A DNA stretch of 64,000 nt from an uncultured Pseudomonadales bacterium (GTDB lineage Bacteria > Pseudomonadota > Gammaproteobacteria > Pseudomonadales > Azotimanducaceae), in the NCBI GenBank assembly GCA_951813515.1, contig OX638346.1, forward strand, positions 2,101,617-2,165,616, in the 5' to 3' direction. The notes under the pieces are model-generated. The model worked only from the letters and a program-made list of their open reading frames with translations, was not told where the DNA came from and ran no database searches. A program made the translations under genes and the position numbers. Shown here in pieces: positions 9,781-19,180 of the stretch; the first letter of the stretch is position 1, and every line of letters starts with the position of its first letter.

Positions 9781-10377
9781 ATGGTCACAGAGATTCAGAC
9801 TCGTTTTGAGTCTAAGAGCTTCTACGAGACAGTCCAGAACAGCTCTTTACCGAGCCCCGAGTACGAGTCGGTCTCCGGCTATCTGTCACTCAGGAAGTCC
9901 TCGTCCCCTCTGCCGACAATCGAACTGGACGAAGACAGCTTCTGGTTGGCTTACTCGGACTGGACCAGTTTCATCGAGCATGCGCTTGGCGGCTACGCGT
10001 CCCGCAACCCTGACAAGGTCGCCACCGTATACACCTACAGCACCGGACCGCGCCCAAGTGTCAACAGAAGCCGCGGGGAACAGCACCAGAAGGTCGGCTG
10101 GCACAACGCCGTGTTCTTTGGCGTGGTTGGCCGTGCGGAAGTCCTGGAGACGATCACACTCGCGCTGGTCGGCGGCACGGGCGTCCCTGACGAACTCATG
10201 GAGTCCTTTACCGTAGACGTGGACAAACGTGCACAGATCTATTGCGGCCAAAGTCCCGACTACATCGAATTCAACCGCAAGGGCAGACCTTCCTTTCACG
10301 TCGAAGACGGGTTCGTCTGGGCTCCCTACGAGCAAAACGTCTGGTACACCTACTCGGAGTGGCGACCGCCGTTGTAG
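9781..10377 (+). CDS. Hypothetical protein, 198 aa
   Basis: A small soluble protein with no signal peptide. It is rich in acidic and aromatic residues (DEDSFWLAYSDWTSF, VWAPYEQNVWYTYSEW), and I recognise no family. ATG 9781 follows a purine-rich stretch (GAGAGAAA) that could serve as a ribosome site. It is divergent from the Druantia-type operon and lies in the poorly coding boundary of the defence island. It may be an accessory or cargo gene, but nothing in the sequence shows a function. Confidence 0.5.
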   Translation: MVTEIQTRFESKSFYETVQNSSLPSPEYESVSGYLSLRKSSSPLPTIELDEDSFWLAYSDWTSFIEHALGGYASRNPDKVATVYTYSTGPRPSVNRSRGEQHQKVGWHNAVFFGVVGRAEVLETITLALVGGTGVPDELMESFTVDVDKRAQIYCGQSPDYIEFNRKGRPSFHVEDGFVWAPYEQNVWYTYSEWRPPL

Positions 10378-11157
10378 TCCCGGACTATGCGCCACACCGT
10401 CATCCCCCGTCTGTCGCTCACAGGGACGAGATTCTTTTTTTGCGTCGGTTGCCGATCAGATCGAGGACGATTGGCCGGATCCAGCGGGGATCGGCCTAGG
10501 AGTGAATGCAGGGGTCAGTGCGGATCGAGGAAGCCCTGCAGTTGAAAACGAAGGCAAGGAACGGGCGGCAGTAGGCCGGCGACGTTGCTCTGGGGCGCGT
10601 GGATGGAGCGGCTATCAAACTTCCGCGAGCAGCAAAACTGGACCTACGCGATCAACATCAACGTCATCATGGATCTGCTGGGCGTCGACCTCGTTCGGTG
10701 CCGCTGACACAACCGCTTGCCGGGAGGTACGAAGCCGTGGCCAGAATCCGCATGGCGGCCACTCGACGGGACCGCGAACTTGGAACACATTCTTAAGTAC
10801 GACCGACCCGAGGCGATCTTGGCGCTCACGCTTCGCAACGCCTCGATCAAAGGCGACGCGCGTGTTCGGCCCACCATCGTCCCCGTACCGAGCATGCTCG
10901 AGGGCCGGCATCGCGTGGCCGAGCCGATGCGCGGCGAGTACCTAGACTAACCCGACCTGTCGCCTTTGGGCAGTCCCGTGCGGACGACGCCGGCCGCGTC
11001 GTTTTCACCGACCGCGACGGTATCTCGGCACCAATTCGTCGCCTAGTACTGCCCGAATTGCCGACCGTCGAGGATGTATCTTTGGTGCCATCATCCTGTT
11101 GAGTCTGCCTGGAAGCGGACGAAGGCCGTACGTGTATCAGCGGCCTATAATCCGGCC
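10378..11157. other. Non-coding or decayed boundary region
   Basis: 780 nt without a confident gene. Short protein-like fragments appear in different frames: one around 10600-10709 reads WMERLSNFREQQNWTYA and stops, and another around 10717-10950 reads LEHILKYDRPEAILALTL. Their proximity in mismatched frames suggests remnants of one degraded gene. No family is recognisable, and the end of the defence island probably lies here. Confidence 0.4.
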
Positions 11158-12273
11158 ATGCAATTCGCGTTCACCGACGAGCAGGAACAGCTCCGTTCCA
11201 CCGTGCGACGGTTCTTGGCCGACAAGTCGCCGCCGATGGAAGTGCGCCGGTTGATGGAAACCGAAACGGGTTACGACCCCGAGGTCTGGAAACAGATCGC
11301 CAATGACCTAGGCCTTACGGCAGTCCACATTCCAGAAACGTGCGGCGGCCAGGGTTTCTCCTTCGCGGATCTCGCCATCATCGTCGAAGAAATGGGCAGG
11401 TCGCTTCTCTGCGCGCCTTACTTTTCCTCCACGGTTCTTGGGGCGACGGCGATCCTGGAGACCGGATCGACGGTCCAGAAAGAAGAACTCCTGCCGGCGA
11501 TCGCTGCGGGCGAACGCCTGGCGGCATTGGCGGTGGCGGAGCCCAGCGGCCGCTGGGACGCCGGCGGCATCGCGGCGACGGTCCGCGACGGCAAGCTGAC
11601 CGGCACCAAGAGCTTCGTCATCGACGGTCATATTGCCGATCTATTCGTCGTTGTCGCACGCGATTCGAAGGACAAGCTGTCATTCCACGTGGCGTCGGCG
11701 GACAGTCCGGGGATCGTTCGGCGCTCGCTCGAAGCCCTCGACCCGACGCGCAAGCTGGCGCAGGTCGATTTCGAAGCGGTGCCGGTGACCCGACTCGGCG
11801 CGGATATCGACGGCGAGCAGGCGCTCGCGAGGATTCTCGACCTGGCCGTGGTTGCATTGGCGAACGAGATGGTGGGCGGCGCGCAGTGGCTGCTCGAGTC
11901 CGCGGTCGAGTACGCCAGGCTGCGCACGCAGTTCGGCCGCGCCATCGGCTCGTTTCAGGCGATCAAGCACAAGTGTGCGGATATGCTGCTCGAAGTCGAA
12001 CTGGCCAAATCCGCTGCCTACTATGCGGCCCAGGCCGCGTCCGAGGACGACCCGGAACTGCCCGTCCTCGCTTGCATCGCCAAGTCGGCGGCTGCCGATG
12101 CCTACATGCATGCCGCGCGGGAATGCGTGCAGATCCACGGCGGCATCGGCTTCACGTGGGACAACGACACCCATCTCTGGTTCAAGCGCGCGAAGAGCTC
12201 GGAGGTGTTGTTCGGCACGCCGTCCCTGCACCGGGAGCGCATGATGTCGCGGATCGAAAATGGACATGCCTGA
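11158..12273 (+). CDS. Acyl-CoA dehydrogenase family protein (first of a coupled pair)
   Basis: 372 residues from ATG 11158 (MQFAFTDEQEQLRSTV), the classic N-terminus of acyl-CoA dehydrogenases; the frame is open further upstream but the family starts here. It contains an FAD/acyl-binding region (LAVAEPSGRW) and a C-terminal helical domain with RTQFGRAIGSFQAIKH and CVQIHGGIGFTWDND. The C-terminus (SSEVLFGTPSLHRERM) lacks the usual catalytic-Glu EGTxxIQ loop. That is typical of the partner subunit in two-gene heterotetrameric dehydrogenases. Its last codons overlap the start of the next dehydrogenase (12260), so the two are translationally coupled and probably form one flavoenzyme complex oxidising an acyl-CoA. 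The substrate cannot be read from sequence. Confidence 0.88.
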   Translation: MQFAFTDEQEQLRSTVRRFLADKSPPMEVRRLMETETGYDPEVWKQIANDLGLTAVHIPETCGGQGFSFADLAIIVEEMGRSLLCAPYFSSTVLGATAILETGSTVQKEELLPAIAAGERLAALAVAEPSGRWDAGGIAATVRDGKLTGTKSFVIDGHIADLFVVVARDSKDKLSFHVASADSPGIVRRSLEALDPTRKLAQVDFEAVPVTRLGADIDGEQALARILDLAVVALANEMVGGAQWLLESAVEYARLRTQFGRAIGSFQAIKHKCADMLLEVELAKSAAYYAAQAASEDDPELPVLACIAKSAAADAYMHAARECVQIHGGIGFTWDNDTHLWFKRAKSSEVLFGTPSLHRERMMSRIENGHA

Positions 12274-13507
12274 CACCCCCGCAGAGTTGCGCGCGGAAGT
12301 CCGCGCCTGGCTGGAAGCCAACTGGGACCCCGACGCGGGGCTCGTGGACTGGCGCAACAAGCTGGCCGACTCGGGCTGGGGCATGCCCGTATGGCCGAGC
12401 GACTGGCACGGGAGGGACTTGCCGCAAGCCCTCGCCCCCGTTGTGGACGAGGAGTTCGCCCGCATCGACGCAGTGGGCGTTGCCAAGACGGGCATTCGAT
12501 TGCTCGCCGGCGCGACCCTGCTGGAACAGGGCTCCGACGCGCAGAAAGAGAAGTACCTGCGCCGCATACTCACCGGCGAGGATGTCTGGTGTCAGCTTTT
12601 CAGCGAACCCGGCAGCGGTTCGGACCTGGCCGGCGCGACCACGCGCGCCGATTTCGATGGCGACAAGTGGGTCGTCAACGGCCAGAAGGTCTGGACCACC
12701 AGCGCCCACCACGCGGACTACGGCCTGCTGCTGGCGCGCACGGACTGGGATGTGCCGAAGCACCAGGGACTGTCGTACTTCGTGATCGACATGCGCCAGC
12801 CTGGCGTCGAGGCGCGCCCCTTGCGACAGATGAACGGCCATGCGTCGTTCAACCAGGTTTTTTTCACCGACGCGCTCGTGCCGCCGGAGAACCAGGTATC
12901 GAAAATTGGCAATGGCTGGCAGGTTGCATTGACGACGTTGATGCACGAGCGCCGCGGCATTTCCGGGTCTCGGGCACTTCCTAGAACAGACGTTCCGCCA
13001 GGACGAATCTACGCCGAGGAACGCGAAGAGGTCCTGACGGCGCTGGAACCCTACAAGTGGTATCCGCAGCGCGCAGGGCGCGTCGACCTGGTAGAGGATC
13101 GGGTCAAATCTCTTGACGAAGATGTCGATCCTGCCGTGCGCCAGGAAGTCGCGAAGCTATTGATCATGTCGCGAACGGCGGAGTGGACCTCAATGCGCGC
13201 CCGCGCGGCGCAGGAACAAGGTCGCCCGCAAGGCCCGGAAGGCTCACTGGGCAAGCTTGCGGCGAGCAATGTCGCGCGCCAGGCATCCCATGTTCACACG
13301 CTCCTCGCAGGCACCAACGCGATGCTCACCGGCGCGGACGGGCCGCTGGATGGCCTGATCGCGGAGATCCTGGTATCGGTTCCAGCCACGTCCATAGCCG
13401 GCGGGACGGACGAAATCCAGCGCAACATCATCGCCGAACGCGTACTGGGCATGCCCAAGGAACCGCGTATGGACACGGGTCCGTTCAGGGACGTGAAGCG
13501 GAACTAA
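12260..13507 (+). CDS. Acyl-CoA dehydrogenase family protein (second of a coupled pair)
   Basis: 415 residues. It carries the FAD-contact motif LFSEPGSGSDLAG near residue 115, the VNGQKVWTTSAHHADYG signature, and a C-terminal GGTDEIQRNIIAERVLG segment. The usual Glu two residues before GT is replaced (IAGGT), but a Glu in MHERRGIS near residue 235 could serve as the alternative catalytic base, as in some FadE-type heterotetramers. It overlaps the upstream dehydrogenase by 14 nt and ends 7 nt before the convergent carboxylase. The pair plus the carboxylase suggest an acyl-CoA degradation or processing module, possibly for branched or side-chain substrates. Confidence 0.88.
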   Translation: MDMPDTPAELRAEVRAWLEANWDPDAGLVDWRNKLADSGWGMPVWPSDWHGRDLPQALAPVVDEEFARIDAVGVAKTGIRLLAGATLLEQGSDAQKEKYLRRILTGEDVWCQLFSEPGSGSDLAGATTRADFDGDKWVVNGQKVWTTSAHHADYGLLLARTDWDVPKHQGLSYFVIDMRQPGVEARPLRQMNGHASFNQVFFTDALVPPENQVSKIGNGWQVALTTLMHERRGISGSRALPRTDVPPGRIYAEEREEVLTALEPYKWYPQRAGRVDLVEDRVKSLDEDVDPAVRQEVAKLLIMSRTAEWTSMRARAAQEQGRPQGPEGSLGKLAASNVARQASHVHTLLAGTNAMLTGADGPLDGLIAEILVSVPATSIAGGTDEIQRNIIAERVLGMPKEPRMDTGPFRDVKRN

Positions 13508-13514
13508 GCCGGCA

Positions 13515-16500
13515 TCACGGTCTGAACTGCAGCGTCCTCGGAACCAGGCGCGCCGGCTGCGACACCAGTTTGTAGGCGGTCTCGATCCAATCGCAGATCA
13601 TCTTGCGCGTGTCTCGCGGGTCGATCATTTCTTCGATCTGGAACCGCGAAAGCGGGCCGACGGGCCCTCGGGCGCTCTCGATGCGTGCCATGAGTTCCGC
13701 GCGCAGCGCCTCCGGGTCGTCGGACTCGGCCAGTTGCCGCTTGTAAGCCGCTTCGATACCACCCTCGGGAGGAATGCCGCCGACGTCCGCCGCGGGCCAG
13801 GCGACGCGGACCGACGGCTGCGACCTCGGTGTCGCGTAGTTGTTGCCCGCCACGCCGAAACTGCGCCGCATGACCACCGTGAAAATGGGTACGTTGGCCT
13901 GCGCGGAGGCGACCATCCACTCGCCGCCCCGGCGGATGGTGCCCGCCAGTTCATGCTCCAGGCCAACCGCGAAGCCGGGGTTGTCGACCAAGTTCAGAAT
14001 TGGCAGGTGAAACAGGTCGCAGAGGTCGAGATGGCGTGTCAGCTTGGCGCAGCCGTCGGCGGTCAGGGCGCCGCCGTTCGGGTGCTGGCTGTCCGAGGCG
14101 ATGACGCCGATCGGGTGGCCGTTGAAACGGACGAACCCCGTCACCTGGTCCGTGCCCCAGAGGGGACCGATCTCGAAAAATGAGCCGACGTCCGCCATCA
14201 GGCGAATGGCCTTGCGGATATCGAAAGTCGTGGTGCGCGCTCTCGGAATGAGCGCGAACAACTCCTCCTCCCGGCGTTCGGGCGGGTCATCGGGGTTCGG
14301 CGATGTCACCGGGGGCGCTTCGTAGACACTCGAAGGAAGATAGGAGAGGAAGCGCCGCGCCATGGCTGCCGCCTCTTCCTCGCTTTCCGCCAGGTTGTCC
14401 ACGGAGCCGTTGCGGCAATGGATATGCCAGCCGCCGAGTTCCTCCTTGGAAATGTCGTAACCCATCGCATGGATGACGACCGGCGGCCCGGCGACGAATA
14501 GCTGCGCGATGTCGCGGACCATGACCGAAAAGTGTCCCAGCACCGCTTTGGCAGCGCCGATGCCGACTACGCTGCCGAGGAGCATGTTGACCACCGGGAC
14601 AGTGCTCAACTGTTCCGTGTACATGCTGCTGCCGAGATGCCCGGGCAAATACGAGCCGCCGCCGCCCGCGACGCGCGGCCTCCCGGCCTTGATCGCGCCG
14701 GTGCTTTCCTTGGCCGTGCTTTCTCCTTCCTGCCTTTGCGCCGGAACCATGGCGGCGACGCTGCCGCCTCCCGAGGAACCGTCGAGCAGGCGCACCGAGG
14801 GCACGCGCATCTCCAGGGACAGGTGATCGAGGTGGCGGCTCTTGGCGCCGATGGCGCCGTCCGCGTGGCCGCCCCGGGAAGTGAAGTCGTCCGCGCAGAC
14901 CACCACTGAACGGGTATCGATCTTGCCCCAGCCCCCGACATGGTTTGCCGGCGTGAAATCCACGACCTGACCCTCATCGTCATACGACGCGAAGCCGGCA
15001 ACACTGCCGACCTCGCGGAACGTGCCGTCGTCCAGCAGCAGGTCGATGCGCTCGCGGCAGGTCAGTTTGCCGCGACTGCGCTGCCGCACGACGCCCGGAT
15101 CGGTCGAACCCGGCGCCAGCCGCTTGTGCGCCAGACCTTGCATGGCGCGTATGTCGTCGAGCAGTGGAGCCCAGGTGCCGTCGGCGGTATCTGCGCCGAG
15201 GTCACCGCCTGTCTCGGTCGATGCCGGATCTATCAACGCGACCACTTGTCCGGCGGCAACGCTTTCTCCGGGGGATAGCGATTCCGCTGCTGCGACAACG
15301 CCGGCGCAGGGTGCCGAGACGACGGTCTCCATTTTCATGGCGCTAACCACGAGCAACGTGTCGCCCGTTGCCACGCGAATATCCGCCGCGGCTCGGCATT
15401 CGATAACGGTCCCTGCAATCGGACACTCGACGGCGCGTTGCCCATCTACGGCCGCGAGGCCAGGTTTATTTGTCCCCGTGCCGAGTTCCGCTGCCATGCC
15501 TCCCCGCAGGGCCGCCTGGCGGTCAAGCAGGCCTATCGCATTGCTCGCGGCGGCGTCGGGCGGCGTGATGGATGGCGTTTCAGCCAAAAGGGAAGTCCTG
15601 GCGTCTCCGCCCCGAACCTCCGGATGCGAAAGGATGCCGCGCAGCTCCGCCAGGTTGGTGGGCAGCCCGGCGATGTGGAACTCTTCGAGTGACCGCAGCG
15701 TGCGCTCCACGGCGGACGCGAAACTCCCGCAAGAGTTTGATGCGCCGATGACTTTCGCCAGCAGCGGATCGAACTGCGGCGGCGGCGCGTATCCCGCGTA
15801 GCCGCAGGCGTCCACGCGCACGCCGGGTCCGGACGGTTCCTTGTAGGCGGTGATGGCGCCGCCGCCTCGGGCGACGACGCGCGCCTGGACGGCGAACCCG
15901 CGCGGCGAGCCGACCGCTTTCTGATCGCCGATGCCCAGTGCATGCAGCGACGCGCCTGCGGCGATGCGAAACTGCGCCTCGACGATATCGATGCCGGTAA
16001 CCTGCTCCGTGACCGTGTGCTCGACCTGGATGCGCGGATTGCACTCGATGAAGTAGTACTCACCGGTCTCCGGCACGACCAGGAACTCCACCGTGCCTGC
16101 ATTGACGTATTCCGCCGCCCGCGCCACGCGGACCGCATCGGCGAGGAGCCTGTTTCGCGTTTCGTCGGCAAGTGATTCTGCGGGCGCGACCTCGATGACC
16201 TTCTGGTTGCGCCGCTGCACGGAGCAGTCCCGCTCGTGCAGGTGCACGACGTTGCCGCCGCCGTCGGCAAGCACCTGCACTTCGATGTGCCTAGGGCGCT
16301 GCAGCAGGCGTTCCATGAAGAGCCGACCGTCACCGAAGGCGGCCTCGGCTTCGCGCTGGCAGCTTTCGAAAGCCGCCTCGAGATCGTTCGCGGTCTCGAC
16401 CGCGCGCATGCCTCTCCCGCCGCCGCCGCCGCAAGCCTTCAACATGATCGGGTAGCCGAGTTTCGACGCCAGTTTGACGCCCGCCTTCGGCGTCGCCAGC

Positions 16501-16922
16501 GGCTCTTCGCTTCCGGAAATTACCGGGATCCCCGCTGCGCGCGCCAGTTCGCGGGCGCGGACCTTGTCGCCGAAGAGCGCCAGCACTTCAGCCGACGGGC
16601 CGATGAACTGCAGGCCGGCATCCGCGCACAGTTGCGCCAGGTGCGGACTTTCCGACAGGAACCCATAGCCGGGGTGAACGCAGTCGCATCCGCTCTCGAC
16701 CGCCGCGGTGACCAGGTCTTCGGCGTCGAGATAGGCGCTCAATGGGTCGCCGTCATCGTGGCCGATACGGCGCGCTTCGGTGGTGAACCGCGTGTGCAGC
16801 GAAAGCGAATCGGCCGGCGCGTAGACGCCGACGGACTCGATGCCCAGGGCAGATGCGGCCTTGGCGATGCGAATGGCTATCTCGCCCCGGTTGGCTATCA
16901 GAACGCGTTTGTGCAAGGTCAC
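13515..16922 (-). CDS. Single-chain biotin-dependent acyl-CoA carboxylase (BC-BCCP-CT fusion)
   Basis: About 1135 residues that combine three parts normally on separate subunits. The N-terminal biotin carboxylase starts KRVLIANRGEIAIRI and contains the ATP-grasp loop GGGGGRGMR and the EVQVLAD and ECNPRIQVEHTVTE motifs. A biotinyl domain has the biotinylation site SAMKMET near residue 535. A C-terminal carboxyltransferase has SRGGHADG, GSSGGGSVA and a propionyl/methylcrotonyl-type core. A GAGGAGGA ribosome site sits just before TTG 16925/GTG 16922, and TTG 16916 is also possible; GTG is used here. It would carboxylate an acyl-CoA in two steps. Single-chain long-chain acyl-CoA carboxylases with this layout are known. 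The substrate is not evident. Confidence 0.88.
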   Translation of the reverse strand: MTLHKRVLIANRGEIAIRIAKAASALGIESVGVYAPADSLSLHTRFTTEARRIGHDDGDPLSAYLDAEDLVTAAVESGCDCVHPGYGFLSESPHLAQLCADAGLQFIGPSAEVLALFGDKVRARELARAAGIPVISGSEEPLATPKAGVKLASKLGYPIMLKACGGGGGRGMRAVETANDLEAAFESCQREAEAAFGDGRLFMERLLQRPRHIEVQVLADGGGNVVHLHERDCSVQRRNQKVIEVAPAESLADETRNRLLADAVRVARAAEYVNAGTVEFLVVPETGEYYFIECNPRIQVEHTVTEQVTGIDIVEAQFRIAAGASLHALGIGDQKAVGSPRGFAVQARVVARGGGAITAYKEPSGPGVRVDACGYAGYAPPPQFDPLLAKVIGASNSCGSFASAVERTLRSLEEFHIAGLPTNLAELRGILSHPEVRGGDARTSLLAETPSITPPDAAASNAIGLLDRQAALRGGMAAELGTGTNKPGLAAVDGQRAVECPIAGTVIECRAAADIRVATGDTLLVVSAMKMETVVSAPCAGVVAAAESLSPGESVAAGQVVALIDPASTETGGDLGADTADGTWAPLLDDIRAMQGLAHKRLAPGSTDPGVVRQRSRGKLTCRERIDLLLDDGTFREVGSVAGFASYDDEGQVVDFTPANHVGGWGKIDTRSVVVCADDFTSRGGHADGAIGAKSRHLDHLSLEMRVPSVRLLDGSSGGGSVAAMVPAQRQEGESTAKESTGAIKAGRPRVAGGGGSYLPGHLGSSMYTEQLSTVPVVNMLLGSVVGIGAAKAVLGHFSVMVRDIAQLFVAGPPVVIHAMGYDISKEELGGWHIHCRNGSVDNLAESEEEAAAMARRFLSYLPSSVYEAPPVTSPNPDDPPERREEELFALIPRARTTTFDIRKAIRLMADVGSFFEIGPLWGTDQVTGFVRFNGHPIGVIASDSQHPNGGALTADGCAKLTRHLDLCDLFHLPILNLVDNPGFAVGLEHELAGTIRRGGEWMVASAQANVPIFTVVMRRSFGVAGNNYATPRSQPSVRVAWPAADVGGIPPEGGIEAAYKRQLAESDDPEALRAELMARIESARGPVGPLSRFQIEEMIDPRDTRKMICDWIETAYKLVSQPARLVPRTLQFRP

Positions 16923-17236
16923 CAATCCTCCTCGATGGTCCTACCGTGTCGAAATGCTCACGGCTGCGGGGAGCCCGCAAAGTCCCGCCAATTCAAGGTC
17001 ACAATGCAATCGCAGTCGGCGCAGTGCAAGTGCAAGTCTTCGGAACGATTGCACCGGTCGAATCGATCGAGTGCACGACGGCCCACGAGACCGACACGAA
17101 TCTGTCAGACTGTTCCGATGCCGAAGCTTGCGACCGAGTCGGGGATGCCCCGCATAGTGGCCATTGACTCGCCGGAACCCGGCGTCGGTCGCGGTTGCGC
17201 GGGTGCTGTGGTCGTGCGCGAGTCGGTCCGGTAGGC
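16923..17236. other. Divergent intergenic region holding repeat copy A
   Basis: 314 nt between the carboxylase (minus) and the ABC exporter (plus). It holds copy A of a ~96-nt dispersed repeat (16948-17043). The remainder has no convincing ORF or terminator. Promoters for both directions are expected here but were not resolved. Confidence 0.5.
16948..17043 (+). repeat. Dispersed intergenic repeat, family 1, copy A
   Basis: This segment aligns almost end to end with 21258-21357. Shared blocks include TGCTC(A/G)CGGCTGCGG, AGTCCCGC, GTCACAATGC and GCAAGTGCAA. Each copy can form a small GC hairpin at the same place: GCGGG-GAG-CCCGC here, CGGC-GGGAA-GCCG in the other copy. It lies upstream of the ABC exporter operon, in the same orientation as copy B upstream of the MetF gene. 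Confidence 0.7.
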
Positions 17237-19180
17237 ATGGCGGGCACCGAGACCCTGGCGGATCTGCCGCCGATCCGCGCGCGGCGGATATTGCAGCTTG
17301 CCCTCAAGTGCTGGCCTTTCATCCGGCCCATGCTCAAGCATCTCATTCTCCTCCTCGTCGCTGCTGCTCTCATTTCCGCTGCCCTGTTCGCTCTCGGATT
17401 GCTCGGCACGGATTTGTTCAGCAACAAGATCCTGGTGGGCGACAAGCTGCAGCCGGTGCAGGCGCAACTGCTGTTCGTGGACGAGTCGTTCGTTCTCGAC
17501 GACATCGCCGACAACGTCAACGAGCGCGAGCTTCTGACCGAATCGCAGCGCAAGACCGTCAGGACCCGCACCATGATCTGGGGCGCCGGACTTCTCCTGG
17601 TGTTCGCTCCGCTGGTCGGGATCCTCCTGTACTACAACATCTGGATCTGGCAGATGATCAACCAGAACCTGCGCGTGGCAATGATCGCCAAGGCGGAACA
17701 CCTGTCGCTGAAGTACCACAGCCAGTCCCGGGTCGGCGACGCCATCTTCCGCATCTACCAGGACAGCGCGACGATCACGAGCCTTGTCCAGGAGACCTTC
17801 ATCGGCCCGGCGGCAGCGCTCTACAACATCGTCCTGGCGTTGGCTTTCCTGTGCTTTTTCGATCCGAGAATCGCGTTGGCCGCGGTTCTGGCGGTGGTGC
17901 CGATGATCTTCCTGGCAGCTTGGGCGACCCGGCTCCTGCGCGAACGGGCGCTTGCGAACCGCGTCGCCTTCAGCAACCTCACGTCCCGGCTGCAGGAAAT
18001 CATGATCGCGCTCCGAATCGTCAAGGCGAACAAGGGCGAAGGGAGGGTTCTCGAGCGATTCGACGAGGATTCGCATCGTGCCCTGGATGCGGCGTACACC
18101 CTGCGCATGACCATTGCCGTGCTGGAGATCGCAGTGACCGGGATCGCCGCCCTGGTGACGATCGGCGCCGAATACGTGATCGTCTACTGGGTGCTCGGCG
18201 AACGGGAGACGTTTCTCGGCGCCGCCGCGGTAACGGTGATCGGCTTCGCGGTGTGGAATCTCGGTGCGTTCCAGGACGCGGGCGAGAGACTCGGTAGCGC
18301 GTTGTTTGGGGCCACGGGACTGGTCGGCACCTGGGCCCGCCTGCAGGATCTCTTCATCGGGCTCGAGAGAGCGTTCTACCTGCTGGAGCTCGAAGCCGAC
18401 ATCGTCGATCCCGACGAGCCGGTACGCTTCCTGACACCGGTTGAGTCGGTAACCTGGGAGGACGTCCACTTCGCCTATGATCCGGCGCTTCCCGTGCTAC
18501 AGGGTGTAGACCTCGTGGCCCGGTCGGGAACGATCACCGCGATAGTGGGTGGTAGCGGCGCGGGCAAATCCACCCTCGTGTCGCTGCTGCTGCGACTCTA
18601 CGACCCGGACCTGGGGCGGGTCTTGGTCAACGACACGGACTTGAGAATGCTCCGCGTCGACGATATCCGGGAGAGTGCGGCCATCGCGTTGCAGCGAAAC
18701 GTGCTGTTCGCCGGAAGCGTTGCGGACAACATCGGCTACGCGGCGCGGAGTCCGAAGCGCGGCGATATCGAGGCCGCCGCCCGGGTGGCGTGCGCCGACA
18801 AGTTCATCCGCGGACTCGAAGCCGGCTACGACACCGAACTGGGCGAACGTGGCGGCAAGCTCTCTTCCGGACAGCGGCAGCGCCTGTCGCTGGCCCGGGC
18901 CATCGTCAGGAATACACCGATCCTCATCCTCGACGAGCCGACCGCCGCACTCGATGCCGAGACCGAGCTTGCCGTCATGCGCAACCTCCGACAATGGGGC
19001 AGGGACCGGGTGGTGTTTCTGATCACCCACCGCATTGCCACGATTCGCAACGCGGACCAGATCGTGTTCCTGGAACAAGGGCGACCGGTGGAGGTCGGGG
19101 ATCACGATTCTCTGCTCCGGGACGGCGGTCGCTATCGGCGGTTCGTCGAAGCTGCGGCGGGAGAACTCTCCGGTGTCTGA
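17237..19180 (+). CDS. ABC exporter half-transporter, subunit 1
   Basis: About 647 residues from ATG 17237 (MAGTETLADL); an in-frame start at 17195 is less likely. The N-terminal transmembrane domain has about six hydrophobic segments starting near residue 30 and a cytoplasmic-loop sequence RLQEIMIALRIVKANKGE. The C-terminal nucleotide-binding domain has Walker A GGSGAGKST, Q-loop ALQRNVLFAG, signature LSSGQRQRL, Walker B ILILDEPTAALD and switch His ITHRIAT. All catalytic elements appear intact. The stop overlaps the GTG start of the next half-transporter, so the two probably form a heterodimer in the inner membrane. The exported substrate (lipid, peptide or drug) is unknown. Confidence 0.9.
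   Translation: MAGTETLADLPPIRARRILQLALKCWPFIRPMLKHLILLLVAAALISAALFALGLLGTDLFSNKILVGDKLQPVQAQLLFVDESFVLDDIADNVNERELLTESQRKTVRTRTMIWGAGLLLVFAPLVGILLYYNIWIWQMINQNLRVAMIAKAEHLSLKYHSQSRVGDAIFRIYQDSATITSLVQETFIGPAAALYNIVLALAFLCFFDPRIALAAVLAVVPMIFLAAWATRLLRERALANRVAFSNLTSRLQEIMIALRIVKANKGEGRVLERFDEDSHRALDAAYTLRMTIAVLEIAVTGIAALVTIGAEYVIVYWVLGERETFLGAAAVTVIGFAVWNLGAFQDAGERLGSALFGATGLVGTWARLQDLFIGLERAFYLLELEADIVDPDEPVRFLTPVESVTWEDVHFAYDPALPVLQGVDLVARSGTITAIVGGSGAGKSTLVSLLLRLYDPDLGRVLVNDTDLRMLRVDDIRESAAIALQRNVLFAGSVADNIGYAARSPKRGDIEAAARVACADKFIRGLEAGYDTELGERGGKLSSGQRQRLSLARAIVRNTPILILDEPTAALDAETELAVMRNLRQWGRDRVVFLITHRIATIRNADQIVFLEQGRPVEVGDHDSLLRDGGRYRRFVEAAAGELSGV

Noticed and set aside
9259..9788. Two overlapping minus-strand ORFs upstream of the hypothetical gene at 9781
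   Set aside because: They conflict with each other and with plus-strand ORFs; none has a family signature or clear ribosome site, so they were left as possible decayed sequence only.
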